Assembly: GCF_010646885.2 (NCBI RefSeq)
Contig: NZ_CP050700.1
Location: 3,064,501 to 3,128,500 of the forward strand
Source of the DNA: Desulfopila sp. IMCC35008
Lineage (GTDB): Bacteria > Desulfobacterota > Desulfobulbia > Desulfobulbales > Desulfocapsaceae
Length of the DNA: 64,000 nt
Direction: 5' to 3'
Below, piece by piece: positions 46,575 through 53,943 of this stretch. A model generated the notes under the pieces. That model saw only the letters and a list, made by a program, of their open reading frames with translations. It made no database searches and was not told the DNA's origin. The position numbers and the translations under genes were made by a program. Every line of letters starts with the position of its first letter. The first letter of the stretch is position 1.

Positions 46575-47972
46575 ATGCAATACTTGAGTACCCGTGGTCA
46601 GGTCGACCACATCCCTTTCACCCGTGCTGTTCTCATGGGTCTTGCAGAAGATGGCGGTCTCCTTATACCCAGAACCATCCCCCGCATCGGTGCAGAAACC
46701 CTTGCGACCTGGGAAGAGATGGAATACACAGAGCTCGCTTTTGAGATCATGTCACGTTTTATCGATGACATTCCGAACAACGACCTGCAGCAGCTCATCG
46801 ACAAATCCTACGCCACTTTCAACCATGCTGACATCACCCCTCTGGCTCATTGCGGTGACCTGCATATACTTGAGCTCTTTCATGGGCCGACTCTGGCGTT
46901 CAAGGATGTTGCTTTGCAGTTTCTCGGCAATCTGTTCGAGTATCTGCTGGAGAAAAACGATTCGGTGCTGAACATTCTGGGCGCAACCTCCGGTGATACC
47001 GGCAGCGCTGCGATATACGGAGTCCGTGGCAAGGAGAGGATTAATATTTTCATCCTTCATCCTTATCAGAGGGTGAGCCCGGTCCAGGAAAAACAGATGA
47101 CCACCGTTCTCGACGACAATGTGTTCAATATAGCCATCAAGGGTTCTTTCGACGATGGACAGGCAATCGTAAAGAGGATATTCGGAAACGTCGATTTCAA
47201 GTCTGAATACAACCTCGGGGCCATCAACTCCATCAACTGGGCCCGGGTGCTGGCTCAAGTGGTCTATTATGTTTACAGCTGCCTGCATATCAAAAAGCAC
47301 GAGAACCAGTCCGCCGTCGATTTCTCGGTACCGACTGGCAATTTCGGCGACATTTTCGCCGGTTATATCGCCAAAAAGATGCTTCCCGAAGGAACTATCC
47401 GAAAGCTGGTACTGGCCACCAACGAAAATGATATCCTGAGTCGCTTCGTCAACGATGGTGTCTACTCCACAGCAGATGTCAAACAGACGACCAGTCCCTC
47501 CATGGATATCCAGGCTGCCTCCAACTTTGAGCGCTATCTCTATTTTCTTCAGGATGGAGAACCGGAAAGAACAAGGGATCTCATGGAAGAGTTTCAGGCC
47601 ACTGGTAGAATTGATCTCACCTCCTGTAAAGATCACATTTGCAGGGATTTCTATGCCAAGGGGGTGACAGAGGATGAGGTCCGCGAGACCATCCTCCACT
47701 TTTACAAGGAACATAATTACATCCTCGATCCGCACACCGCTGTGGGTGTTCACGCGGCCAGGAAATTCCAGCGTCAGGGCGTGCCGATGATCTGTCTGGC
47801 GACAGCCCATCCGGCGAAATTCGGTGATGCCGTTGATGCTGCAATAGGGCGTCAGCCTGATGTCCCCAAAGCGCTCGAGGGTATTCTTGAGCAGGATTCA
47901 CGGTGTGAACTGATGGAATGTGATGCCAACCTGATTCAGGATTACCTGAAAACTCACGCGCGACATGGCTGA
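46575..47972 (+). CDS. thrC: Threonine synthase
   Basis: 465 residues, like the long (class II) threonine synthases of E. coli and yeast. Tyr-Leu-Ser-Thr-Arg-Gly begins the chain. The PLP lysine is Lys110 in Leu-Ala-Phe-Lys-Asp-Val-Ala. Gly-Ala-Thr-Ser-Gly-Asp-Thr-Gly-Ser-Ala is the phosphate loop. Pro-Thr-Gly-Asn-Phe-Gly-Asp and the C-terminal Leu-Ala-Thr-Ala-His-Pro-Ala-Lys-Phe complete the pattern. It converts O-phosphohomoserine to threonine. Its stop overlaps the purine nucleoside phosphorylase start by 8 bases, coupling the two genes. Confidence 0.96.
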   Translation: MQYLSTRGQVDHIPFTRAVLMGLAEDGGLLIPRTIPRIGAETLATWEEMEYTELAFEIMSRFIDDIPNNDLQQLIDKSYATFNHADITPLAHCGDLHILELFHGPTLAFKDVALQFLGNLFEYLLEKNDSVLNILGATSGDTGSAAIYGVRGKERINIFILHPYQRVSPVQEKQMTTVLDDNVFNIAIKGSFDDGQAIVKRIFGNVDFKSEYNLGAINSINWARVLAQVVYYVYSCLHIKKHENQSAVDFSVPTGNFGDIFAGYIAKKMLPEGTIRKLVLATNENDILSRFVNDGVYSTADVKQTTSPSMDIQAASNFERYLYFLQDGEPERTRDLMEEFQATGRIDLTSCKDHICRDFYAKGVTEDEVRETILHFYKEHNYILDPHTAVGVHAARKFQRQGVPMICLATAHPAKFGDAVDAAIGRQPDVPKALEGILEQDSRCELMECDANLIQDYLKTHARHG

Positions 47973-48825
47973 TACGGATTTTGATGGTTACCGGCAACAG
48001 GTTGAAGAAAGTGTAGACTGGCTACGATCGCGATTGCCAATCTCACCCCGTACCATAATCCAACTTGGTACTGGTCTTGGCGATTTTGCAGATAGCGTCG
48101 ATATCGATCGTATCATCCCCTATCATGACATTCCCAACTTTCCCTGCTCCACTGTTCAAAGTCACAAAGGTAACCTCATTATAGGCCGCCTCGCCGGAGA
48201 GCCTGTAGCAGTACTGCAGGGCAGGTTCCACTTTTATGAAGGATATTCCACCAAAGAAGTTACTTTCCCGATACGGGTACTCTCTCTTCTCGGCACGCAA
48301 TTATTAATTCTCACCAATGCCGCTGGCGGGCTCAACCCACTAATTCAGCCGGGGTCGATCATGGTCATCCGTGATCACCTTAACTTTCTCGGCGAAAATC
48401 CTTTACGCGGTATCAATATTGATGAATGGGGCCCTCGTTTCCCGGATCTCTCCGTGCCCTATCATCCTGGCCTTATAAAAATGGCATTAGACAGCTCAGG
48501 CCGCTGTTCCATCAAAAACGTCCTCTCAGGCACCTACGTCTGCATTCCCGGGCCAAGTCTGGAAACACCTGCCGAAACTCGCTGGCTGCGAGAATGCGGC
48601 GCTGATGGTGTCGGCATGTCTTCAGTACCCGAAGCCATCGTCGCCCGGCATGCCGGCATGGAAGTACTCGGTTTATCCGTTGTCTCCAACGTCAACGACC
48701 CTGATAACTTCCAGCCCATACTGCTTGATGAGATTATTGCCACAGCTGCTGCGGTCGCTCCCCGGCTCAAACAACTTCTTACTGATATAGCAAGCCGCCT
48801 GAGCAGTGAATATTTCAGAGAGTGA
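47965..48825 (+). CDS. Purine nucleoside phosphorylase (PNP-I/MTAP family)
   Basis: 286 residues, the length of trimeric PNPs. Leu-Gly-Thr-Gly-Leu-Gly is the phosphate loop. Gln-Gly-Arg-Phe-His-Phe-Tyr-Glu-Gly-Tyr and Thr-Asn-Ala-Ala-Gly-Gly-Leu-Asn line the active site. Gly-Met-Ser-Ser-Val-Pro-Glu-Ala-Ile-Val-Ala-Arg and Ser-Val-Val-Ser-Asn-Val-Asn-Asp form the base site. It splits purine nucleosides with phosphate to base and ribose-1-phosphate. Because it ends 3 bases before a methylthioadenosine/SAH deaminase gene, its natural substrate may be inosine or the deaminated methylthioinosine. The motifs fit ordinary PNP better. Confidence 0.88.
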   Translation: MADTDFDGYRQQVEESVDWLRSRLPISPRTIIQLGTGLGDFADSVDIDRIIPYHDIPNFPCSTVQSHKGNLIIGRLAGEPVAVLQGRFHFYEGYSTKEVTFPIRVLSLLGTQLLILTNAAGGLNPLIQPGSIMVIRDHLNFLGENPLRGINIDEWGPRFPDLSVPYHPGLIKMALDSSGRCSIKNVLSGTYVCIPGPSLETPAETRWLRECGADGVGMSSVPEAIVARHAGMEVLGLSVVSNVNDPDNFQPILLDEIIATAAAVAPRLKQLLTDIASRLSSEYFRE

Positions 48826-48828
48826 AAA

Positions 48829-50139
48829 ATGTCTTATCCAACCCTTCTTATCAGTGGGAAATACCTCTTACCCACCTCCAGTCAGTCCAGCCTACTTTCT
48901 GATCACGGCATCGCCGTCACGGGCGATACCATTACAGAGATAGCGCCCTATGAGGAGTTACACAAAAGGTATCCCAAGGCAGAGCGGCTGCACACCCCGT
49001 TCGGGTTGATTATGCCGGGACTGGTCAACACCCACACCCATGCGGCTATGTCATGCTTCAGAGGTATTGCTGACGATCTGCCACTGATGACATGGTTGCA
49101 GGAGCACATCTTTCCGGCAGAGACCAAGCTGACCCCGGATATTGTCTATAAGGCAACCCTGCTCTCCATTGCCGAGATGATCAAGTCTGGTACTACCTCC
49201 TTTAACGATATGTACCTCTTTGCTAAAGAGGTGGCTGCGGCCGCGGACAGTGCAGGAATCAGGGCCTGGATCGGTGAAGTACTTTATGATTTTCCTTCAC
49301 CGTCGTATGGTGAGCTGGAAAACGGCTTTAACTATGTACATGAGATGTTCACGCAGTACCGCAACAATCCGCTCATTTCTATCACTGTCGATCCACACAG
49401 TGTGTATACCTGTGCTCCCGACCTGCTGTGTAAAACAGCGCAAATTGCTGAAGACCTGGATCTCAACCTGCACATCCACCTCTCTGAAAACGTTCCGGAA
49501 GTTGATACCTGTCGTGAACGGTACCACAGGACGCCTGTCCAGCATCTTGAAAACCTGGGTGTACTGAGCAAAAGGGTGATCGCTGCCCATTGTGTAGTCT
49601 TAGACCCACATGATATTGAGCTACTGGCAGAACAAAACGTCAACGTCAGCCACTGCCTTGAATCGAACATGAAACTGGCTTCCGGTTCTGCCCCTGTTGT
49701 AGAACTGATGCAATCCGGGATAAATGTTTCAATTGGCACAGATGGTTCTGCCTCCAACAATGATGTTGATATGTTTGGGGAGATCTCAACAGTGGCCAAG
49801 GTTCACAAAGGTATCAACCTTGACCCAACCGTAATGAATGCTGAAACCACTCTTGGCTGCGCTACAATCGGCGGAGCAAATGCACTGAGCGCTTCAGATA
49901 CGACAGGATCTATTGAGGTGGGCAAAAAATGCGACTGTATTGTGCTCGACATGGACCAGCCACACCTGACTCCCTGTTACAACGTTGTTTCACACCTGGT
50001 GTATGCAGCGCGTGGCAGTGATGTTGTTCACAGCGTCATAAACGGTCGCGTTGTCATGAAAAACAGGAAGCTGCAGACTATTGATGAGGAAAAGCTGCTC
50101 GCAGAGATGCGCAGTCTAGCCGGCAAAATTTGCCCTTGA
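48829..50139 (+). CDS. mtaD: 5-methylthioadenosine / S-adenosylhomocysteine deaminase
   Basis: 436 residues, an amidohydrolase of the MtaD/TrzA group. Val-Asn-Thr-His-Thr-His-Ala (His68 and His70) binds zinc. Ile-His-Leu-Ser-Glu and Ala-Ala-His-Cys give the next histidines. Gly-Thr-Asp-Gly-Ser-Ala-Ser-Asn-Asn carries the catalytic aspartate. It deaminates MTA to methylthioinosine or SAH to S-inosylhomocysteine, removing inhibitory by-products of SAM use. With the preceding phosphorylase it makes a two-step salvage unit. Start is 3 bases after the PNP stop. Confidence 0.88.
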   Translation: MSYPTLLISGKYLLPTSSQSSLLSDHGIAVTGDTITEIAPYEELHKRYPKAERLHTPFGLIMPGLVNTHTHAAMSCFRGIADDLPLMTWLQEHIFPAETKLTPDIVYKATLLSIAEMIKSGTTSFNDMYLFAKEVAAAADSAGIRAWIGEVLYDFPSPSYGELENGFNYVHEMFTQYRNNPLISITVDPHSVYTCAPDLLCKTAQIAEDLDLNLHIHLSENVPEVDTCRERYHRTPVQHLENLGVLSKRVIAAHCVVLDPHDIELLAEQNVNVSHCLESNMKLASGSAPVVELMQSGINVSIGTDGSASNNDVDMFGEISTVAKVHKGINLDPTVMNAETTLGCATIGGANALSASDTTGSIEVGKKCDCIVLDMDQPHLTPCYNVVSHLVYAARGSDVVHSVINGRVVMKNRKLQTIDEEKLLAEMRSLAGKICP

Positions 50140-50272
50140 GGCAGACATTCAACTGGATGCAACGAGCTTGACTTTCTAACGATACTACTCTACATTCCAG
50201 TTCTGGCTTAGTAATGGGAACCCGGCCAAGACCGGTGAAAGACGTATGTTTTTTATTAACTGAGGTATATTT
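50140..50272. other. Short intergenic region before tatA
   Basis: About 130 bases with no gene; the tatA transcript probably starts here, but I see no strong promoter and no terminator for mtaD. Confidence 0.3.
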
Positions 50273-50467
50273 ATGTTCGGACTCGGAATGCCGGAACTTA
50301 TTGTAATTCTGGTTATTATAGTCATTATTTTCGGAGCGGGAAAACTTCCCGAGATAGGGTCGGGTATAGGCAAAGGCATCAAAAACTTCAAAGAGGCGAC
50401 CAAATCTGAAGAAAAGAAAAAAATTGAAGATGAAACCAAGGAAAGTGATAGTGACAAGACCGCCTGA
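50273..50467 (+). CDS. tatA: Sec-independent translocase subunit TatA
   Basis: 64 residues. Met-Phe-Gly-Leu-Gly-Met-Pro-Glu-Leu starts the chain, followed by one membrane helix (about 8-21). The Phe-Gly-Ala-Gly-Lys-Leu-Pro-Glu hinge, an amphipathic helix with Lys residues and a charged tail complete it. TatA forms the size-variable pore for folded twin-arginine proteins. A GAGG site precedes the ATG. A second TatA-like gene follows after 46 bases. No tatC is nearby. Confidence 0.93.
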   Translation: MFGLGMPELIVILVIIVIIFGAGKLPEIGSGIGKGIKNFKEATKSEEKKKIEDETKESDSDKTA

Positions 50468-50513
50468 GAAGGTGCCGTCTCTTCACTTGTCTGAAGGTTT
50501 GGGAGAATAGCAC

Positions 50514-50759
50514 ATGTTTGGTCTCGGAACCCCAGAACTCATAGTAATTTTGGCCATAGCCGTACTTGTCTTCGGCGGTAAGAAACTACCAGAGATTGGC
50601 CACGGTCTTGGTAAAGCCATAACTTCGTTTAAAAAAGGAGTTGGCGAAGTTGAAAATGATACCAAATCCATCATTGATGAGCTCCCCGGTATAAAAGAGG
50701 CTGCCGAGGTTAAACAGAAGGTCGACCAGGTAAAAAATATCGGTCGAATCCTGAAATAA
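50514..50759 (+). CDS. Second TatA/TatB-like Tat subunit
   Basis: 81 residues with the same start (Met-Phe-Gly-Leu-Gly-Thr-Pro-Glu-Leu) and hinge (Phe-Gly-Gly-Lys-Lys-Leu-Pro-Glu-Ile). The C-terminal part is longer than in TatA and helical (Ile-Ile-Asp-Glu-Leu-Pro-Gly-Ile-Lys-Glu). It arose by duplication of the neighbouring gene. The Pro-Glu near residue 8 and the hinge are TatA-like, but the longer tail could give it a TatB-like role. A GGGAG site is 9 bases before the ATG. A strong terminator follows at 50795-50833. Confidence 0.88.
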   Translation: MFGLGTPELIVILAIAVLVFGGKKLPEIGHGLGKAITSFKKGVGEVENDTKSIIDELPGIKEAAEVKQKVDQVKNIGRILK

Positions 50760-50794
50760 TCCGTCTCCCGAAAGAATACCGCCGCAACACGATA

Positions 50795-50833
50795 AAAGCT
50801 TAAACCGATATTATGCGGTTTAAGCTTTTTTTT
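50795..50833 (+). terminator. Rho-independent terminator after the tatA pair
   Basis: A perfect 13-bp stem (AAAGCTTAAACCG / CGGTTTAAGCTTT) with an 8-base loop ends in a run of T on the plus strand. It closes the tat pair and may isolate the glutamate synthase operon. Confidence 0.93.
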
Positions 50834-50956
50834 GCCAACATGCAGGTCTCATACCGACAAAACCAACCACCAACACATTAAACAGTGGTAATAGTTGATT
50901 TTGACCGAACATTATTAAGCACAATCTCCTGCAGTCCACACTTTCCCCCATTTTTC

Positions 50957-50985
50957 TTGACTTTATGGGAATTCTTCTTTATAAA
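50957..50985 (+). promoter_or_regulatory. Sigma-70 promoter of the glutamate synthase operon
   Basis: TTGACT (50957-50962), exactly 17 bases, and TATAAA (50980-50985); five of six matches in each box. It is 138 bases before the first gene, leaving a leader of about 130 bases (50992-51123) with no obvious terminator or known riboswitch. No sigma-54 promoter was recognised although nitrogen genes often use one. Confidence 0.75.
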
Positions 50986-51123
50986 TGCATCCTCGGTATT
51001 ACCGCATTACCCGTTTTTATCTGTCTTAGTTCATCCGGTTGGAATTCCCCCGGCTTGCATCCAATAGACGCTTTAATCATGCCTTACCCCGGCATACTTC
51101 TATTAATACATCAGGAGAAATGC

Positions 51124-52275
51124 ATGTGTCGTTTAGCCCTGAAAACAGCGAATGAACCGTTCTCTCCATACGAGGTTCTCCAGGCAATGGAAGCCATGCA
51201 GGAAGGATACGACGGCTCCGGCCTCGGCCTCTTGCTCAGAGGAATGGAATTCGAAGATTTCAAATACAACCCGCGGTTTCCTATACTCTCAGGTATCGCC
51301 CACTCCAAAAAAGCAGAAAATCGTCTCGACGAGTATATGGATGAGCGTGGTTACGAACTGAAATACGACCACCGTTTTTCCCTTAAACCAGAGATGATGG
51401 AAACCAGGTCCAGGGACAGGTATCGCTATTTCCTGAGAGCCTACAGGATGCCGGAAGGATTTAGAGAAAAGTCCGCCATCGAGGAACGCGAGGAAGAACT
51501 GCTGCAGACACGGCTTGCACTCAGGCAGATTGGTGAAACCAATGGCAACGACCTGACTATTTTTTCATTTTACCCTGATGTTGCCATGATTAAAGAAGTC
51601 GGCTGGCCTTTACAGATAGGCAACGCCCTTAGTCTCTGGGATAACCAGATCAAATCCCGGGTCTGTATGGCGCAGGGTCGGCAGAACACCAATTATGGTA
51701 TCAATCTCTATGCCTGCCACCCGTTTTTTATCCAGGGTATTGCCACCATGACAAACGGTGAAAATACAGCCTTTGTCCCGATCCGTGACTGGTTGCTGGG
51801 CACCGGCAAACCAGGATATATAGGGTACCATTCGGATTCTGAGGTATTTGCCCATATACTGCATTACACCTTGAAAGAACTTAAACTCCCGCTTGAGGCC
51901 TATAAGCATATTATTACACCGCTCAGCTCCAAGGAACTGGATGTCCATCCCCAGGGAGATTTCTTGAAAGGTCTGCGCAACGCCTGCAAGAGACTTATCA
52001 TCGACGGACCCAACGCAGTGATCGGTACCCTGCCAGATGAAACCTGCATGCTGGTGATGGACCAGAAAAAACTCCGGCCAGCCACCGTTGGAGGACGAGA
52101 GGGGGCCTGGGCTATCGCCTCGGAACTCTGCGGCGTTGATGCCATGGTCCCTGACCGTGATCCCGCTAATGACTTCCAGCCCATGCGTGAACATACCGTA
52201 ATTATACCACCCGATAGAAAGGAATTATCCATATGGTCTCAGCACGATCAGTTACAGTTACCCCAAGCAGCTTAA
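51124..52275 (+). CDS. Glutamate synthase, glutamine amidotransferase subunit (split GltB N-domain)
   Basis: 383 residues from the ATG at 51124, which has an AGGAG site. The start is Met-Cys-Arg-Leu, so Met removal exposes Cys2 as the class II (Ntn-type) amidotransferase nucleophile. His-Ser-Lys-Lys and Arg-Gln-Asn-Thr-Asn-Tyr-Gly-Ile-Asn follow where the family has substrate-binding residues. A Glu-Gly-Ala-Trp-Ala-Ile-Ala-Ser-Glu segment is near the C-terminus. It releases ammonia from glutamine for the synthase subunit encoded by the next, overlapping gene. In most bacteria this domain is fused into a 1500-residue GltB; here it is separate, as in archaea. Confidence 0.85.
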   Translation: MCRLALKTANEPFSPYEVLQAMEAMQEGYDGSGLGLLLRGMEFEDFKYNPRFPILSGIAHSKKAENRLDEYMDERGYELKYDHRFSLKPEMMETRSRDRYRYFLRAYRMPEGFREKSAIEEREEELLQTRLALRQIGETNGNDLTIFSFYPDVAMIKEVGWPLQIGNALSLWDNQIKSRVCMAQGRQNTNYGINLYACHPFFIQGIATMTNGENTAFVPIRDWLLGTGKPGYIGYHSDSEVFAHILHYTLKELKLPLEAYKHIITPLSSKELDVHPQGDFLKGLRNACKRLIIDGPNAVIGTLPDETCMLVMDQKKLRPATVGGREGAWAIASELCGVDAMVPDRDPANDFQPMREHTVIIPPDRKELSIWSQHDQLQLPQAA

Positions 52276-53873
52276 CATACCCGGATTTACAATGGATCAT
52301 CGAGCATCGTGAAGATCGATGTACCCTCTGCGGGCAATGTACCGCTGTCTGCCCGAAAGAGGCCATCCAGCTGACATACAGACGGCAACGGATGCCTAAA
52401 CTCGATATCCTGAGTAAAAAACGGGGTAACGACTACCGGACATTCGTCGGAATCCGTCAGAAAACAAACCCGGAGAACGCCTGTATCGGCTGCTCCATGT
52501 GCTCCATGGTTTGCCCCAATGAGGCGATCATACCAGTCCCGAACAGTAACGAGCACAGATCTGTCTTCTTTGAAAACCGTAAAGGTGAACCGAACAAACG
52601 TGGTGGCCGCAGAAATGTGGAAGGTGCAACACTGCTCGACAGGATCATGTTTGACCGGATCTCCATGCTGACGGATCCGGCCCTTGATGCCGGGCGGCAT
52701 GAATTCAATGTAACCACCACCCTTGGCAGAGTTCTCTCACCGGAGGATTTCCTCAACAAAACGATGAACGGCGGCTGGATTCCACCAACCCGTGAGATTT
52801 TCCCGTTTGTCATCGGCTCCATGTCGTTTGGCGCTTTGTCGCCCAACATGTGGCTCGGCCTGCTTCAGGGTGTGGCATACTGTAACGAAGTGCTTGGCAT
52901 CCCGGTAGTTATGTGTACCGGTGAGGGTGGTTGTCCTCCCTGGGTCCTGAAAAGTCCGTACCTGAAATATATTATCCTGCAGATTGCCTCCGGTTACTTT
53001 GGCTGGGATGAGATCATCAGAGCCATCCCTGAGATGCAATGCATGCCTGCGGCTATAGAAATCAAGTACGGCCAGGGAGCGAAACCGGGAGACGGTGGAT
53101 TGCTCATGTGGTACAAGGTGTCCAAGCTGATCGCGAGACTCCGCGGAGTTCCCGAGTCCGTCGACCTGCCCTCTCCGCCGGTTCACCAGACACTGTACTC
53201 CATTGAAGAGAGTGTCATGAAGATGATCCAGACCCTGTCTATGGCCTTTGATCACAAGGTTCCTGTTTACCCAAAAATTTCCGCTTCAACCTCTGCGAAA
53301 TCGGTTTTGAACAACCTGGTCAGAAACCCCTATGCAGCAGGCTTAATGATCGACGGTATTGATGGTGGTACCGGTGCCGCGTACAATGTATCCATGGATG
53401 CCACCGGGCATCCTATCGCCTCCTGTGTCCGTGAGTGTTATCTCGACCTGGCCGCACAGGGGAAACAAAACGAGATCCCGCTTTTCGCCGCAGGCGGTAT
53501 CGGCAAGAACGGAAATGTCGCCCAGAACGGTATGGCACTTGTCATGCTGGGAGCTTCCGGCGTCCACATCGGTAAATACATCATGCAGGCCGCTGCCGGT
53601 TGTCTAGGCAACGAGAAAAACCGCTGCAACGTCTGTAACGTTGGTATCTGCCCCAAGGGTATTACCAGTCAGAATGCAAAACTGTATAGAAGGCTCGATC
53701 CCGATCTGGTAGCCGAACGTGTTGGAGAGGTCTTTATGTCGATCAACACCGAAGTTAAAAAGATCATGGCACCGCTTGGCCGGTCCCAGAGTCTTCCTAT
53801 CGGTATGTCTGATGCCCTCGGTATTAACGATGAAGCCGCTGCCAGAAGACTGCAGATTAAGTACATTTGCTAA
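52233..53873 (+). CDS. Glutamate synthase, FMN/2-oxoglutarate subunit with ferredoxin domains
   Basis: 546 residues. Two 4Fe-4S motifs open the chain: Cys-Thr-Leu-Cys-Gly-Gln-Cys-Thr-Ala-Val-Cys-Pro near 30-41, and Cys-Ile-Gly-Cys-Ser-Met-Cys-Ser-Met-Val-Cys-Pro near 85-95. An FMN-binding TIM barrel follows with Gly-Ser-Met-Ser-Phe-Gly-Ala-Leu-Ser, Cys-Thr-Gly-Glu-Gly-Gly, Gly-Gln-Gly-Ala-Lys-Pro-Gly and Ile-Asp-Gly-Gly-Thr-Gly-Ala. A later Cys-Asn-Val-Cys-Asn-Val-Gly-Ile-Cys supplies the central Fe-S cluster. It condenses ammonia with 2-oxoglutarate to glutamate. An AAGGA site precedes the ATG, which overlaps the previous gene by 43 bases. Confidence 0.92.
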   Translation: MVSARSVTVTPSSLTYPDLQWIIEHREDRCTLCGQCTAVCPKEAIQLTYRRQRMPKLDILSKKRGNDYRTFVGIRQKTNPENACIGCSMCSMVCPNEAIIPVPNSNEHRSVFFENRKGEPNKRGGRRNVEGATLLDRIMFDRISMLTDPALDAGRHEFNVTTTLGRVLSPEDFLNKTMNGGWIPPTREIFPFVIGSMSFGALSPNMWLGLLQGVAYCNEVLGIPVVMCTGEGGCPPWVLKSPYLKYIILQIASGYFGWDEIIRAIPEMQCMPAAIEIKYGQGAKPGDGGLLMWYKVSKLIARLRGVPESVDLPSPPVHQTLYSIEESVMKMIQTLSMAFDHKVPVYPKISASTSAKSVLNNLVRNPYAAGLMIDGIDGGTGAAYNVSMDATGHPIASCVRECYLDLAAQGKQNEIPLFAAGGIGKNGNVAQNGMALVMLGASGVHIGKYIMQAAAGCLGNEKNRCNVCNVGICPKGITSQNAKLYRRLDPDLVAERVGEVFMSINTEVKKIMAPLGRSQSLPIGMSDALGINDEAAARRLQIKYIC

Positions 53874-53943
53874 CAAGAGACTATGCATCATTGAGGCGGG
53901 TTTTCAAACTACCCGCCGAAGTATTTGACATAAGGAGTAATCA

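Noticed and set aside
46752-47810. 352-codon minus-strand open frame
   Set aside because: It is the antisense shadow of thrC, which has complete family motifs.
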